Positions 53,214 through 63,646 of a stretch of 64,000 nt of DNA are shown here, in pieces. Below the pieces are notes generated by a model that saw only the letters and a list, made by a program, of their open reading frames with translations, searched no databases and was not told the DNA's origin. The DNA is from Buchnera aphidicola (Melanaphis sacchari). GTDB taxonomy: Bacteria > Pseudomonadota > Gammaproteobacteria > Enterobacterales > Enterobacteriaceae. Made by a program: the position numbers and the translations under genes. Where the stretch lies: contig NZ_CP029161.1 in NCBI RefSeq assembly GCF_003096055.1, positions 1-64,000 on the forward strand. Reading direction: 5' to 3'. How positions within the stretch are numbered: position 1 is the stretch's first letter; the number at the start of each line of letters is the position of its first letter.

Positions 53214-53624
53214 TTATGCGTATTGCATAAACCAACTTTCTAGTATAATTACAGCAGAAGTAGAATGTATTTTATTTTTTCGAAAAGCTTTAAAACCACC
53301 TTTAGAAAATATTATTGATCTAGCTTCTTTAGTACTTAATCGTTCATCATGTAATTTTACAAAAATATTAAATTTTTGGTTTAATAAAAAAGCAAATCTT
53401 TCTGCTTTTTTTGTTATATTTTGCTTTGTCCCATCTAGGTTTAATGGTAATCCTACAATTAAAAATTTAGGTTTCCAAATATTTAACAAACATTTAATGT
53501 CTTTCCAATTTGGATTTCCATTTCGAGCAGGCAACTCATTTAAAGCTTTACCAGTATTAAGAAAATTTTCTCCTACAGCAACACCTATTTTTTTCATACC
53601 GAAATCAAATGCTATTACTATCAT
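53214..53624 (-). CDS. ruvX: YqgF/RuvX family RNase H-like nuclease
   Basis: This is a 136-residue RNase H-fold protein implicated in 16S rRNA 5' end processing and resolvase-like activity. The N-terminal MIVIAFDFGMKKIGVAVG has the catalytic Asp. KFLIVGLPLNLDG, HDERLSTKEA and a final Asp-poor helix are seen. The start at 53624 aligns with the family and has AAGAGC upstream. A longer in-frame start would overlap gshB. It directly follows gshB, as in E. coli with yqgE lost. Confidence 0.93.
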   Translation of the reverse strand: MIVIAFDFGMKKIGVAVGENFLNTGKALNELPARNGNPNWKDIKCLLNIWKPKFLIVGLPLNLDGTKQNITKKAERFAFLLNQKFNIFVKLHDERLSTKEARSIIFSKGGFKAFRKNKIHSTSAVIILESWFMQYA

Positions 53625-53625
53625 T

Positions 53626-54600
53626 TTATAAGCTCTTTTTATATATTTTCTTTTCAATACCATCTATTAATATTCCAGTAATAGAAATATTTTTCTTTGA
53701 TTCAATTTCACATATACATGTAGGACTGGTAACGTTTATTTCTGTTAATTTATCACCTATTATATCAATTCCTACTATCAATAGGCCTTTTTCTTTTAAA
53801 ATTGGAGACAGATATTTTGCTATTTCCCAATCTTTATTATTAAGTTTTTGTACATTTCCTATTCCTCCAACTGCTAAGTTAGCTCTAATTTCTCCTTTTT
53901 GAGGAATTCGAGATAAACACCACGGTATCACTTTTCCATTGATGATTAAAATTCTTTTATCTCCATGTTTTTTTATACTTGGCAAATAATTTTGTACCAT
54001 GCAATATTTTTTTTCTTGATTCGTCATAATGTCAGCAATAACTTTAAAATTGGAATCATTTTCTTTTATTCGAAAAACTTGCGATCCTCCCATTGCATCT
54101 AATGGTTTTATTATAATATCTTTATTATTTTTCCAAAATTTATATATTTTTGATAATTTTCTGGTAACTAGCGTATCAGTTATAAATTTAGGAAATTCTG
54201 AAGCAAATATTTTTTCATTACAATCTCGTAGGCTTTCTGGTTTATTAATAATTAATACTCCCTTTTTTTGTGCACGTTCAAGGATGTATGTCGCATAAAT
54301 AAATTCCATATCAAATGGCGGATCTTTACGCATAAGGATAACATCTAATTTTTCCAGTTTAGAATCTATTTCTTTAATGAATTCAAAATGTTTATTTTTA
54401 TTTTTTTCTACTTTCATTAATCGTATTTTAGCACAAGGATTATTGCCATTTAGATAAAGATCATTCATTTCCATGTAATAAATTTTGTGTCCTCGTTTTT
54501 GAGCTTCTAACAAAATAGCAAAGCTAGAATCTTTTTCGATTTTAATTGAACAAATTGGATCCATAACTATACCTATTTTTAAAATTTTATTTTTATTCAT
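53626..54600 (-). CDS. gshB: Glutathione synthetase GshB
   Basis: This 324-residue ATP-grasp enzyme joins gamma-glutamylcysteine and glycine. It has IGIVMDPICSIK, the signature LMRKDPPFDMEFIYATYILE, NKPESLRDCNEKIF and KPLDAMGGSQVFR. GVGLDI-type Mg site INVTSPTC closes the motif set. The start at 54600 is chosen because AAGGGTTG lies 5-12 bases upstream; a TTG 6 bases earlier is in frame but less likely. E. coli GshB has 315 residues. Confidence 0.97.
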   Translation of the reverse strand: MNKNKILKIGIVMDPICSIKIEKDSSFAILLEAQKRGHKIYYMEMNDLYLNGNNPCAKIRLMKVEKNKNKHFEFIKEIDSKLEKLDVILMRKDPPFDMEFIYATYILERAQKKGVLIINKPESLRDCNEKIFASEFPKFITDTLVTRKLSKIYKFWKNNKDIIIKPLDAMGGSQVFRIKENDSNFKVIADIMTNQEKKYCMVQNYLPSIKKHGDKRILIINGKVIPWCLSRIPQKGEIRANLAVGGIGNVQKLNNKDWEIAKYLSPILKEKGLLIVGIDIIGDKLTEINVTSPTCICEIESKKNISITGILIDGIEKKIYKKSL

Positions 54601-54698
54601 TTTCAACCCTTATATACATCTTAGTTATTAAATAGTTTATATTAATAAATATTATAAAAATATTTATAAATATAAATTTTTATACAAATATATTAGTA

Positions 54699-56096
54699 TT
54701 AATCATACTTAGATCCGCAGTGATTATCAAATCGAGACCAGTGACCATTGAAAGTCAAGCATATTGTTCCAATTGGACCATTTCTTTGTTTCCCTATTAT
54801 AATTTCTGCAACTCCTTTAAAATCGCTGTTTTCATGATATATTTCATCACGATATATAAACATAATTAAATCCGCATCTTGTTCTAATGAACCAGATTCT
54901 CGTAAGTCTGAATTTACTGGTCTTTTATCTGAACGTTGTTCTAAAGAGCGATTTAGTTGTGATAAGGCTATTACGGGTACTTGAAGTTCTTTTGCTAATG
55001 CTTTTAAAGTTCGAGAAATTTCAGCAATTTCTAGAGTTCGATTTTCAGAAAGAGATGGTACTCTCATTAATTGTAAATAGTCAACCATAATTAAAGTTAA
55101 TCCTTTATTTTCACGATAAATACGACGCGCTCTTGAACGCACTTCACTTGGAGTTAAAGCAGAAGAATCATCTATATAAATATTCTTTTTTTTAAGTAAT
55201 ACGTTGATTGTTCCAGACATGCGTGACCAATCCTCATCGTTTAGTTGTCCAGTACGAATGCGTGCTTGGTTTACTCTAGATAGAGAAGCTAACATACGCA
55301 TCATAATTTGTTCTCTAGGCATTTCTAAACTAAAAATTAAAACTGGTTTATCATACAACATTGCAGCATTTTCACATAAGTTCATTGCAAATGTTGTTTT
55401 TCCCATTGAAGGTCTCGCTGCAATAATAATGAGTTCAGAACGTTGCAAACCTGATGTTTTTTTATTTAAATCTTGATATCCTGTATTAATTCCTGTAACG
55501 CCATCGTTAGGTGATAAAAATAATTTTTCGATACTTGTTACTGTTTCATCTAAAATCTGTTCTATATTTTTAGGTCCAGAATCTTTTCTAAAACGTTTTT
55601 CTGCTATTTTAAAAACACTTGATTCGGCATAATCTAATAATTCTTCACTTTTTCGACCTTGTGTATCATATCCAGCATTTGCTATTTTATTAGCTACTAA
55701 TATCATCTCTCTAACTATAGCCCGTTCTCTTACTATATCAGCATATGCAGTAATATTTGCTGTACTAGGAGTATTTTTTGATAATTCTGCTAAGTATGAG
55801 AATCTACCTACACTTTCTAGTTTGCCTTTTTGTTCTAATGATTCTGATAAAGTAATTAAATCAATAGGATGACCTAAATCCAACAGCTGTTGCATTTCTT
55901 GGAAAATTAATCGGTGTGGCTTACTAAAAAAATCATCTGCTACTACATGTTCTGAAATATTATCCCATTGTTCGTTATCTAGCATTAACCCTCCCAGTAC
56001 TGACTGTTCGGCTTCTAGTGAATGCGGTGGAATTTTTAATCGATTAATTTGGTGTAAATATAATTTATTTTTAGACATATGTATTGCATGTACCAT
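54699..56096 (-). CDS. dnaB: Replicative DNA helicase DnaB
   Basis: This is a 465-residue hexameric 5'-3' helicase of the replication fork (E. coli 471). The N-terminal primase-interacting domain begins at PPHSLEAEQSVLGGLMLD. The RecA-like domain has Walker A ARPSMGKTTFAMN, Walker B LIMVDYLQLM, VIALSQLNRSLEQR and SDLRESGSLEQDAD. It is highly conserved with a low rate of change. An ATG at 56078 (MSKNKL) is an alternative start; neither has a clear ribosome binding site. Confidence 0.98.
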   Translation of the reverse strand: MVHAIHMSKNKLYLHQINRLKIPPHSLEAEQSVLGGLMLDNEQWDNISEHVVADDFFSKPHRLIFQEMQQLLDLGHPIDLITLSESLEQKGKLESVGRFSYLAELSKNTPSTANITAYADIVRERAIVREMILVANKIANAGYDTQGRKSEELLDYAESSVFKIAEKRFRKDSGPKNIEQILDETVTSIEKLFLSPNDGVTGINTGYQDLNKKTSGLQRSELIIIAARPSMGKTTFAMNLCENAAMLYDKPVLIFSLEMPREQIMMRMLASLSRVNQARIRTGQLNDEDWSRMSGTINVLLKKKNIYIDDSSALTPSEVRSRARRIYRENKGLTLIMVDYLQLMRVPSLSENRTLEIAEISRTLKALAKELQVPVIALSQLNRSLEQRSDKRPVNSDLRESGSLEQDADLIMFIYRDEIYHENSDFKGVAEIIIGKQRNGPIGTICLTFNGHWSRFDNHCGSKYD

Positions 56097-56820
56097 GTAT
56101 TTAGTAAATTATTTCGAAGATATATTATATAAACAATAGATTATTTACTAATTAATCCAGTTTAATATTTTTTATATTTTTTTAAAATTTTAATTGATTC
56201 TCTTTCTTAAAAAAATATATAAAAATATACTTTGTATGTTTAACTTGTATGTTTGATTTATATTTTAATTTTGAAAATTATATTTTTATATATGAGGAAT
56301 ATATTTAGGAGGTATTTTTTTGATATATTCAATAGCATTAAAATATTAATTTTAGTTTTTAAAATGGATGATTTAATTTATGTCATTAAATATAATATTT
56401 TGGTTTTTCCCTTTGATGAATACATTGTTTTGATTATAATTTTAAAATTTTTTATAAAATACTTTTTAATCTAATTTATTAAAGTAAAATAATTTAAATA
56501 ATATATAAAAATTAATTAATTATAAATTTTATTTATTTTTTGTATAAAAGAAAATATTTATTTAGGATTAAAATTATAAGCAAATTAAATAAAAATTTTA
56601 ATAAAATAAATACAATTGTATTATTTTTTAATTAAATATTTAGAAATTATTAAAATAGTTTTATTTTTTAACTCTAACTAATAAATTATTATCATAGTAT
56701 AATCTTGAAAATGACATTATATGTAATTAAATTTTTAATTCAAAATAATATATTTTATTACAAATAATTTAAAAATCTACTTAAAGTATATTTTTTTAAA
56801 ATGAAAAAAATGGAGTTTTT
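56097..56820. other. Long AT-rich spacer between divergent dnaB and ssb
   Basis: This 724-base spacer, the longest without a supported gene, lies between the divergent dnaB and ssb. It contains a short direct repeat TTGTATGTTT near 56232 and 56246. A 73-codon open frame (56253-56474) is rich in Ile, Phe and Leu as any AT-rich frame would be, so it is not called. Neither an RNA gene nor a remnant of alr or uvrA (the E. coli neighbours) is visible. Confidence 0.6.
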
Positions 56821-57327
56821 ATGGCAAGTAGAGGTATTAATAAAGTAATTTTAATTGGTCATTTAGGTCAAGATCCTGAAGTTCGTTATATGCCCAATGG
56901 TAATGCAGTAGTGAATATGACCCTTGCGACTTCAGAGAATTGGAAAGATAAAAATACTGGTGAAAATAAAGAAAAAACTGAATGGCATAGAATAGTATTA
57001 TTTGGAAAATTAGCAGAAATTGCAGGAGAATATCTTCGTAAAGGCTCTCAGGTATATATTGAAGGATCTCTTCAGACAAGAAAATGGCAAGACCAAAACG
57101 GCCTTGAAAGATACACGACTGAAGTGATAGTTAATATTGGTGGAACCATGCAAATGCTAGGTAATCGCCATTCTAATTCAAATAATATTTCTGTTAATGA
57201 AAATAATGCTAATCTTTCAAAAAAAATAGATTCAGATCAATCATTGAAAAATATAGACAATTTTAAATCAGAAAAAGAAAAAAATCATTCTTCTGATATT
57301 GATTTTGATGATGAAATACCCTTTTAA
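56821..57327 (+). CDS. ssb: Single-stranded DNA-binding protein
   Basis: This is a 168-residue OB-fold protein coating ssDNA. It has the N-terminal [44 protein letters not shown] and [21 protein letters not shown] short disordered linker rich in Asn/Ser leads to the acidic tip [10 protein letters not shown], which recruits partner proteins. GGAG precedes the ATG. Length is near E. coli (178). A GC-rich terminator follows. Confidence 0.98.
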   Translation: MASRGINKVILIGHLGQDPEVRYMPNGNAVVNMTLATSENWKDKNTGENKEKTEWHRIVLFGKLAEIAGEYLRKGSQVYIEGSLQTRKWQDQNGLERYTTEVIVNIGGTMQMLGNRHSNSNNISVNENNANLSKKIDSDQSLKNIDNFKSEKEKNHSSDIDFDDEIPF

Positions 57328-57353
57328 GGTATTCTTTAAATTAAACATTATAG

Positions 57354-57370
57354 CCCCAATTTTTTTGGGG
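57354..57370. terminator. Terminator between ssb and bioH
   Basis: The stem CCCCAA/TTGGGG with loop TTTTT (57354-57370) lies 26 bases after ssb. It is flanked by AT runs and sits between the convergent ssb and bioH ends, so it may serve both. It is unusual in being the only GC-rich stem among the window's terminators. Confidence 0.75.
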
Positions 57371-57388
57371 TCTATATTTTTCTGCCTA

Positions 57389-58165
57389 TCATATATTAAA
57401 ATTTTTTATAAATTTCAATAATATTATAAAAAATTCTTCTTTATGCGAAACAAAAGGTATGTGTCTTGCTTTTTTTATAATTTCAGATTTGCTATTAGGC
57501 CATTGTATATCTAGTATTTGCGATATTTTTTGAGGAACTAAATGATCTAATTCACCATATATTCTTAATAATGGAGTTTTTAAATGCATACCTTCATAAC
57601 GTAAATCTATATTTTCAAGAATTTTTCGTCCAACCTTTAATATTTTTTCATTTGGTTTTTTTTCGCATAAAAAAATTTTCTTTAATTTTATTACATCTTG
57701 GATGTATTTTTCTGATCCAATTGTTTGTAAACACAAAAAATTATTTATAGTTTTATAGTAGTTATTTTTTAATTGATAATAAAAGTGATGTATTGTATTT
57801 TTTTCCATTCCAGGCCATTTCTTTTTTTTTAGAAAACAAGGAGATGAACATACGTTAATTATTCCCAAAATATTTTTTGGATAAAATATTGTTAGATAAA
57901 TCGCAATTAAACCACCTATAGACCATCCTATTAAGATGGATTTTTTTGGTATATTTTTTTTCAAAATATTTATCATTTTTTGAAAATTTATATAATTTAG
58001 CTGCTGATTTATTCCGATTCCAGGAAGGTCAATTAAATAACATTTATATAGGAGATGAATTTTTTTAATTATAAAAAACCATATTTTTGAACTAAATCCC
58101 CACCCACTTAAAAAAATGAGATTAATTTCTCCATGACCAATAGTATTACAGTAAAATTTTTTCAT
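57389..58165 (-). CDS. bioH: Pimeloyl-ACP methyl ester esterase BioH
   Basis: This 258-residue alpha/beta hydrolase frees pimeloyl-ACP for biotin synthesis. It has the oxyanion motif FLSGWGFSSKIW, nucleophile elbow GWSIGGLIA with catalytic Ser, GELDHLVP with Asp, and RHIPFVSH with His. Length matches E. coli BioH (256). It is divergent from nfuA, as in E. coli. The other biotin genes are not in the window. Confidence 0.95.
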   Translation of the reverse strand: MKKFYCNTIGHGEINLIFLSGWGFSSKIWFFIIKKIHLLYKCYLIDLPGIGINQQLNYINFQKMINILKKNIPKKSILIGWSIGGLIAIYLTIFYPKNILGIINVCSSPCFLKKKKWPGMEKNTIHHFYYQLKNNYYKTINNFLCLQTIGSEKYIQDVIKLKKIFLCEKKPNEKILKVGRKILENIDLRYEGMHLKTPLLRIYGELDHLVPQKISQILDIQWPNSKSEIIKKARHIPFVSHKEEFFIILLKFIKNFNI

Positions 58166-58274
58166 TTTTAATCATTTTAATATTTTAATCAATTAGAATG
58201 TTCTTGTATTTATTAAAATAAACCAGTAAAATTAACTAAATTTTTAGCTGATAATATTTTATCTCATTTATAAT

Positions 58275-58886
58275 ATGATCAATATTTCAAAAAACGCGCA
58301 AAATTATTTTTTATCTCTTTTATCAAAAGAGCCGAAAGGAACTCAGATAAGAGTTTTTATTCTCAATCCTGGGATGCATAACGCCGAATGTGGAGTAGCA
58401 TACTGTGCAATAGATGAAGTAGAAAAATCTGACGTATGTTTTAAATATACTGGTTTTTATGTTTATATTAATAAATTTATTCTCGATTATTTAAAAGATT
58501 CTGTAATTGATCTTATCATTGATAATCTTAGTTCTCAATTAACTTTTAAGGCGCCATATGCCAAAAAAAATATTTTTTTAAAAAAAAATTTTAAAAAATC
58601 TTCCTTACAAATTCTAGAAGAAACTTCTTTACAAATAAGAATAAAAGAATTTTTAGATAAAGAAATTAATCCTCAACTATTTCTTCATGGGGGTCAAGTA
58701 AACTTGACTAATATTTCTAAAGAAGGATTTATTTTTATAAAATTCTCTGGAGGGTGTAATGGGTGCTCAATGATTAATTTTACCTTGCGAGATACAGTAG
58801 AAAAAAAAATATTATCTTCTTTTCCTGAAGTAAAAAAAGTTATTGACGAGACTGAGCATAAATATGGAAATCATTCTTTTTACTAA
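58275..58886 (+). CDS. nfuA: Fe-S biogenesis protein NfuA
   Basis: This is a 203-residue Fe-S carrier. The N-terminal degenerate A-type domain ([26 protein letters not shown]) is followed by the C-terminal Nfu domain with the cluster motif GGCNGCSM (CxxC), ending HKYGNHSFY. Length is near E. coli (191). It complements the Isc set at the other end of the window, where iscA is absent. Confidence 0.96.
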   Translation: MINISKNAQNYFLSLLSKEPKGTQIRVFILNPGMHNAECGVAYCAIDEVEKSDVCFKYTGFYVYINKFILDYLKDSVIDLIIDNLSSQLTFKAPYAKKNIFLKKNFKKSSLQILEETSLQIRIKEFLDKEINPQLFLHGGQVNLTNISKEGFIFIKFSGGCNGCSMINFTLRDTVEKKILSSFPEVKKVIDETEHKYGNHSFY

Positions 58887-59433
58887 AATAATATTTTAAA
58901 TTAAATAAAACTAAGATATGTTAATCAAAATTAATTAAAAATTATAATAATAAAATTTTCTCAGTATCTCTGTTAATTTTATACATTTATTAGCTTTAAA
59001 AAAGTACTTTTAAAATGTAAAAAAAATTAATATTTTTTAAAAATATAAATAAAATTTATACTTTATAAAAGTAATAAATTTATATAATGTTTTCTTATTT
59101 TCAGTTTTATCTTCAATATTTTAGTATATTTTCACATCCATATCAGATCAAATTATAAATTAATAATATCATATTATCCTAATAGAAAAAATTAAATTTT
59201 TTTGATTTATTTTGTTATTCAATAATTATTTTAGCAAACAATTGCAATCATAGAATTTATTTTTTATATTTTGATATTTTTTAATAATTTTTTATAGAAA
59301 ATTATAAATTTTTTTATTATTAAATAATATATTTTTAGAATTTTTAAGTAATTAGTATTTATTAAAATAATTTAATCTTTTTTATATAAAAATATAATTT
59401 TTACTAATGAAAATAACTTGTACGGAGTTTTAT
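58887..59433. other. Spacer between nfuA and prfC
   Basis: This spacer of about 547 bases is made of A/T runs. The slightly less AT-rich patch around 59136-59156 (CACATCCATATCAGATC) has no recognisable motif. Neither a gene remnant nor an RNA was found. Confidence 0.55.
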
Positions 59434-61029
59434 GTGCTTAATTTGAACGATCAAAAAGAATTAAGAAAACGTCGCACTTTTGCAATTATTTCTCATCCTG
59501 ATGCCGGAAAAACAACATTGACAGAAAAAATGTTATTATTTAGTAAAGTCATTCATACTTCCGGAACAATCAAAGGTAGAGGAAATGGTAAATATGTCAA
59601 ATCAGATTGGATGAGTATTGAAAAAAAAAGAGGTATTTCTGTTACTACCTCTATTATAAAATTTTCATATAAAAATACTTTAATGAATTTATTAGATACT
59701 CCAGGTCATCAAGATTTTTCAGAAGACACATATCGTATTCTTACTGCAGTTGATTCTTGTTTATTAGTTATTGATGCAGCTAAAGGAATAGAAGATAGAA
59801 CTAAAAAGTTAATGAATGTTAGTCGTATAAATAACACTCCTGTTATTACTTTTATTAATAAACTAGATCGTGATAGTCTTGATCCTATTGAACTTTTAGA
59901 TCAAATTGAAAAACATTTAAAGTTAAACTGCGTTCCAATTACATGGCCTATTAGTTGTGGAAAGAATTTTCGTGGTGTTTATCATTTTTATGATGATATG
60001 GTTTATTTATTTCAAAAAAATAATAATAAAAAAAATAATATTCTTAATTCAAAAGTGCTTTTTTTTAAATTTAATGAATTTTTATTAAAAAAATATATTG
60101 ATCAAGATTTATTTTTTCAATTTAGTGAAGAATTAAAATTAATTACTGCTATATATTCTAAATATAATAAGAAAAATTTTTTAAAAAGTATTACTACACC
60201 TGTTTTTTTTGGTAGTGCGCTGAGTAATTTTGGAATTGATCATATCTTAGATAGTTTAATAAATTGGGCTCCTTCTCCGATTTATCGTATTTCTAATTTA
60301 CGAAAAGTAGATCCTAAAGAAAAAAAATTTACAGGATTTGTATTTAAAATACAGGCAAATATGGATTTAAGACATAGAGATCGAATAGCTTTTATGAGAA
60401 TTGTTTCAGGTAAGTATATAAAAGGCATGAAGTTAAGACATGTTCGTATAAAAAAAGATATTATTATTTCTGATGCTTTTTCTTTTTTAGCTGGAGAGAG
60501 ATTTGTTATTAATGAAGCATATGCGGGAGATGTAATAGGAATTCATAATCATGGAACAATTAAAATTGGTGATACGTTCACAGAAGGAGAAGAAATAAAT
60601 TTTATCAATATGCCGAGTTTTTCTCCGGAAATATTTCGTTGTGTTTTTTTAAAAAATCCTTTTCAAAAAAAACAATTAAAAAAAGGATTATTGCAATTAT
60701 CTGAGGAAGGTGCAATACAAGTTTTTTATCCAATTAATAATAATGATATAATTTTAGGTGCTATTGGAATTTTGCAGTTTGATGTCGTAATTGAGCGTTT
60801 AAAAATGGAATATAAAATAAATGCAATTTATGAAAAAACAAATATAATGTTAGCGCGATGGATCACATCTGCTAATAAAGAAATTTTGCATGAATTTAAA
60901 AGTAAAAATAAATCTTTTTTAGCTTTTGATAACTTCAATCATTTAATATATTTAGCTCCAAACCAAATTCACTTAAATTTAATAATGACTCGTTATACTG
61001 GTATATCTTTTGAAAAGATAAGAAGATAA
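59434..61029 (+). CDS. prfC: Peptide chain release factor 3
   Basis: This is a GTPase that removes RF1/RF2 from the ribosome after termination. G-domain motifs are AIISHPDAGKTTLTEK, DTPGHQDFSED and INKLDRDS, followed by EF-like domains with GFVFKIQANMD and LGAIGILQFDVV. The start is set at GTG 59434: CGGAG lies 6 bases upstream and MLNLNDQKELRKRRTF aligns residue for residue with the E. coli start. The ATG at 59407 would add nine residues without a binding site. The 531 residues compare with 529 in E. coli. Confidence 0.95.
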   Translation: MLNLNDQKELRKRRTFAIISHPDAGKTTLTEKMLLFSKVIHTSGTIKGRGNGKYVKSDWMSIEKKRGISVTTSIIKFSYKNTLMNLLDTPGHQDFSEDTYRILTAVDSCLLVIDAAKGIEDRTKKLMNVSRINNTPVITFINKLDRDSLDPIELLDQIEKHLKLNCVPITWPISCGKNFRGVYHFYDDMVYLFQKNNNKKNNILNSKVLFFKFNEFLLKKYIDQDLFFQFSEELKLITAIYSKYNKKNFLKSITTPVFFGSALSNFGIDHILDSLINWAPSPIYRISNLRKVDPKEKKFTGFVFKIQANMDLRHRDRIAFMRIVSGKYIKGMKLRHVRIKKDIIISDAFSFLAGERFVINEAYAGDVIGIHNHGTIKIGDTFTEGEEINFINMPSFSPEIFRCVFLKNPFQKKQLKKGLLQLSEEGAIQVFYPINNNDIILGAIGILQFDVVIERLKMEYKINAIYEKTNIMLARWITSANKEILHEFKSKNKSFLAFDNFNHLIYLAPNQIHLNLIMTRYTGISFEKIRR

Positions 61030-61086
61030 TTAATATTTAATCAATATTACAACGAGATTATTTTAATTAATTTTTAGGTATTTAAA

Positions 61087-62319
61087 ATGAAACGTGTTTT
61101 TTTAATGGTATTAGATTCATTTGGCATAGGTTCTAGTTTTGATGCTCATAAATTTAATGATACTGGTTCGGATACTTTTGGTCATATAGTAGAAAAATGT
61201 TTCTTGGGAGAAGCTAATATCGGTCGAAGTGGTCCTTTATTTATTCCTAATTTAATAAAACTAGGAATAATGAACGCATATAAGGCATCTACTGGAAAAT
61301 ATCCTATAGGATTTTCCTCGTGTAAACAAAAAAATAACATTATTGCTAGTTATGGTTTTTCTAGTGAAGTTTCATCTGGAAAAGACACTACCTCTGGGCA
61401 TTGGGAGATAGCTGGAGTGCCTGTTTTTGAAGATTGGTATTATTTTAAAAAAAAAAATGATACTTTTCCTAAATTTTTACTTGATGAAATAACGAGTACA
61501 TTAAAATTACCTGGTATATTAGGGAATTGTCATGCTTCAGGAACAGATATTATAAAGAATTTTGGAGAAGAACATATAAAAACAAAAAAACCTATTTTAT
61601 ATACTTCGTCAGATTCAGTTTTTCAAGTTGCATGTCATGAAATAAAATTTGGTTTATCCGGGTTATATGAGATTTGCGATGCTATTCGCGCATTATTAGA
61701 CAAGTATAAATATAAAGTAGCTAGAGTGATTGCTAGACCATTTCTTGGTACTAATAAACTAAATTTTCAGAGAACAGGCAACAGACGTGATTTATCATTA
61801 AAACCATTTTCTACTACTGTTATGGAAAAATTGATAAATGAAAAAAAAGGTAATGTTATCGCAATAGGTAAAGTTTCCGATATTTATGCTGGTGTTGGAA
61901 TTACGAAGAATATTAAATCTTTTGGTTTAAAAAAATTATGCAATGATACTATTAATCAAATACAATTATCTAGTAATAATACTCTTGTATTTACTAATTT
62001 TGTTGATTTTGATGCATTGTGGGGTCATCGTCGTGATGTTTCTGGATATGCTAGAGGTTTAGAATTTTTTGATTTTAAGTTAGCTGAGATGCTTAATTTA
62101 GTTCAAGAGAAAGATTTGTTTATTATTACAGCTGATCATGGATGTGATCCAACATGGATAGGAACTGATCATACTCGAGAAAATGTACCTGTATTAATTT
62201 ATTCTCCATATAAAAAGATAAATTTTTTAGGCCATCGTAAAACTTTTTCTGATATAAGTCAAACTATTGCAAAATATTTTGGATTATCTCATATGAAGTA
62301 TGGTACAAGTATATTTTAA
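61087..62319 (+). CDS. deoB: Phosphopentomutase DeoB
   Basis: This 410-residue Mn-dependent phosphomutase interconverts (deoxy)ribose 1- and 5-phosphate. It has the alkaline-phosphatase-fold motif VLDSFGIG with metal Asp, SSGKDTTSGHWEIAG with the phosphorylated Thr, and TADHGCDPTWIGTDHTREN with the metal ligands. E. coli DeoB has 407 residues. It is followed 26 bases later by deoD, so the salvage pair is one unit. deoC and deoA are missing from this spot. Confidence 0.97.
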   Translation: MKRVFLMVLDSFGIGSSFDAHKFNDTGSDTFGHIVEKCFLGEANIGRSGPLFIPNLIKLGIMNAYKASTGKYPIGFSSCKQKNNIIASYGFSSEVSSGKDTTSGHWEIAGVPVFEDWYYFKKKNDTFPKFLLDEITSTLKLPGILGNCHASGTDIIKNFGEEHIKTKKPILYTSSDSVFQVACHEIKFGLSGLYEICDAIRALLDKYKYKVARVIARPFLGTNKLNFQRTGNRRDLSLKPFSTTVMEKLINEKKGNVIAIGKVSDIYAGVGITKNIKSFGLKKLCNDTINQIQLSSNNTLVFTNFVDFDALWGHRRDVSGYARGLEFFDFKLAEMLNLVQEKDLFIITADHGCDPTWIGTDHTRENVPVLIYSPYKKINFLGHRKTFSDISQTIAKYFGLSHMKYGTSIF

Positions 62320-62345
62320 AATATAAAAAAATAAGGAAAAGATTA

Positions 62346-63056
62346 GTGCCTATATTACATATTAATAGCAAAAAAAATAATTTTTCAGATATAGTTCTTA
62401 TGCCTGGTGATCCCTTGAGAGCTAAATATATTGCTGAAAATTATTTGGATAACTTTATTGAAATTAATAATACTCGATTAATGTTAGGATATACAGGATA
62501 TTATAAAGATAAAAAAATTTCTATAATGAGTCATGGTATAGGTATTCCATCTGCGTTAATTTATACAAGGGAATTAATAAAAGAATATAACGTAAAGAAA
62601 ATTATACGTATAGGAACTTGTGGTACTGTACAGAAAGATATACAATTGCGTGATATTGTTATAAGTATGGGAGCTTCTACAGATTCTAAAATAAATCGAA
62701 TACGTTTTAATAATCATGATTTTTCTGCTATTGCAGATTTTAATATGATTTTTCATGTCTTTTTGACAGCAAAAAAAATGAATTTAAAAGTTCGTATTGG
62801 TAATTTCTTTACTACAGATACATTTTATGACGATGATTCCAATATATTAAAAATTTTAGAAAAATATAATATTATTGGAATAGATATGGAGACAACAGCA
62901 ATATATTCTATTGCATCTGAATTTAAGGTGCAGGCTTTATCTATTTGCACTGTTTCAGATCATTTAATTAAAAAAGAAGCCATTTCAGCAAAAGATAGAG
63001 AATCTAGTTTTAATGAAATGATTAAATTATCTTTAGAAACAGCTTTATTAGTTTAG
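62346..63056 (+). CDS. deoD: Purine nucleoside phosphorylase DeoD
   Basis: This is a 236-residue hexameric PNP that splits purine nucleosides with phosphate. It has VLMPGDPLRAKYIAE, RIGTCGTVQ, the nucleoside-binding GIDMETTAIY and TVSDHLI with the catalytic Asp. It starts at GTG 62346, with AAGGAAAAG upstream. E. coli DeoD has 239 residues. DeoB provides the next step for the ribose phosphate released. Confidence 0.97.
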   Translation: MPILHINSKKNNFSDIVLMPGDPLRAKYIAENYLDNFIEINNTRLMLGYTGYYKDKKISIMSHGIGIPSALIYTRELIKEYNVKKIIRIGTCGTVQKDIQLRDIVISMGASTDSKINRIRFNNHDFSAIADFNMIFHVFLTAKKMNLKVRIGNFFTTDTFYDDDSNILKILEKYNIIGIDMETTAIYSIASEFKVQALSICTVSDHLIKKEAISAKDRESSFNEMIKLSLETALLV

Positions 63057-63108
63057 AAGTATTTTTTATATAAAAAACGAATTTTTAAACATTTTTTTTA
63101 TTTTTTTT

Positions 63109-63193
63109 TGGTGAGAAAGGGATTCGAACCCTTGATACGTTACCATATACACGCTTTCCAAGCGTGCTCCTTAAGCCTCTCGGACACCTCACC
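63109..63193 (-). tRNA. serW: tRNA-Ser (GGA anticodon)
   Basis: On the minus strand this is a class II tRNA of 85 bases with acceptor GGTGAGG pairing TCTCACC (one G-T wobble). It has anticodon loop TTGGAAA with GGA, a long variable arm, and the T-arm GGGTTCGAATCCC. It matches E. coli serW/serX. CCA is not encoded. Confidence 0.96.
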
Positions 63194-63646
63194 TTAATAA
63201 AAAAATAATGTATTTATATAAAAAATCAAATAATTAGTTACAAATAAAAAAATATACTTTTCAAAAGTATATTTATTTAAAATAATATTTTATATATTTA
63301 ATTTCGTCAAGCATTTAATATAAAATAAAATTTTTTCTTTAATTTTAATTAAAGCATTTATTTTTTAAAAAACAGATGTTTTAAAGACGTTAAAATACTT
63401 TGTTAAAAAATATTAAATATAGAAATAATAAAATTACTTCTGATACAATAATAAATATATCTTTATAAAAAATTTCTGATAAACAATTAATAATCCATCT
63501 TTGATAAAAACTATATGTAAAATCTAAATGTACTTTTAAATTAAATTGTTAAACATATCACTTTTTTTAAAAGTGAGTATTTATTGTCTCGCCAACGAAA
63601 TTGTTGAGCATTGGTATCATTAACAAATTATTTTATTAAAAAAAAT
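63194..63646. other. Spacer between tRNA-Ser and aroK
   Basis: This spacer of about 450 bases holds two hairpins: a perfect 11-bp stem AAATATACTTT with loop TCA at 63250-63274, and TCACTTTT/AAAAGTGA at 63558-63576. Just before aroK, 63586-63621 (GTCTCGCC...GGTATCATT) is less AT-rich and probably contains the aroK promoter and leader. The first hairpin could end deoB-deoD transcription reading through the antisense tRNA-Ser. No gene was found. Confidence 0.5.

Noticed and set aside
56253..56474. 73-codon frame between dnaB and ssb as a small membrane protein
   Set aside because: Composition is that of any AT-rich frame (Ile, Phe, Leu, Lys), with no conserved motif; an AGGAGG-like stretch lies inside, not before it.
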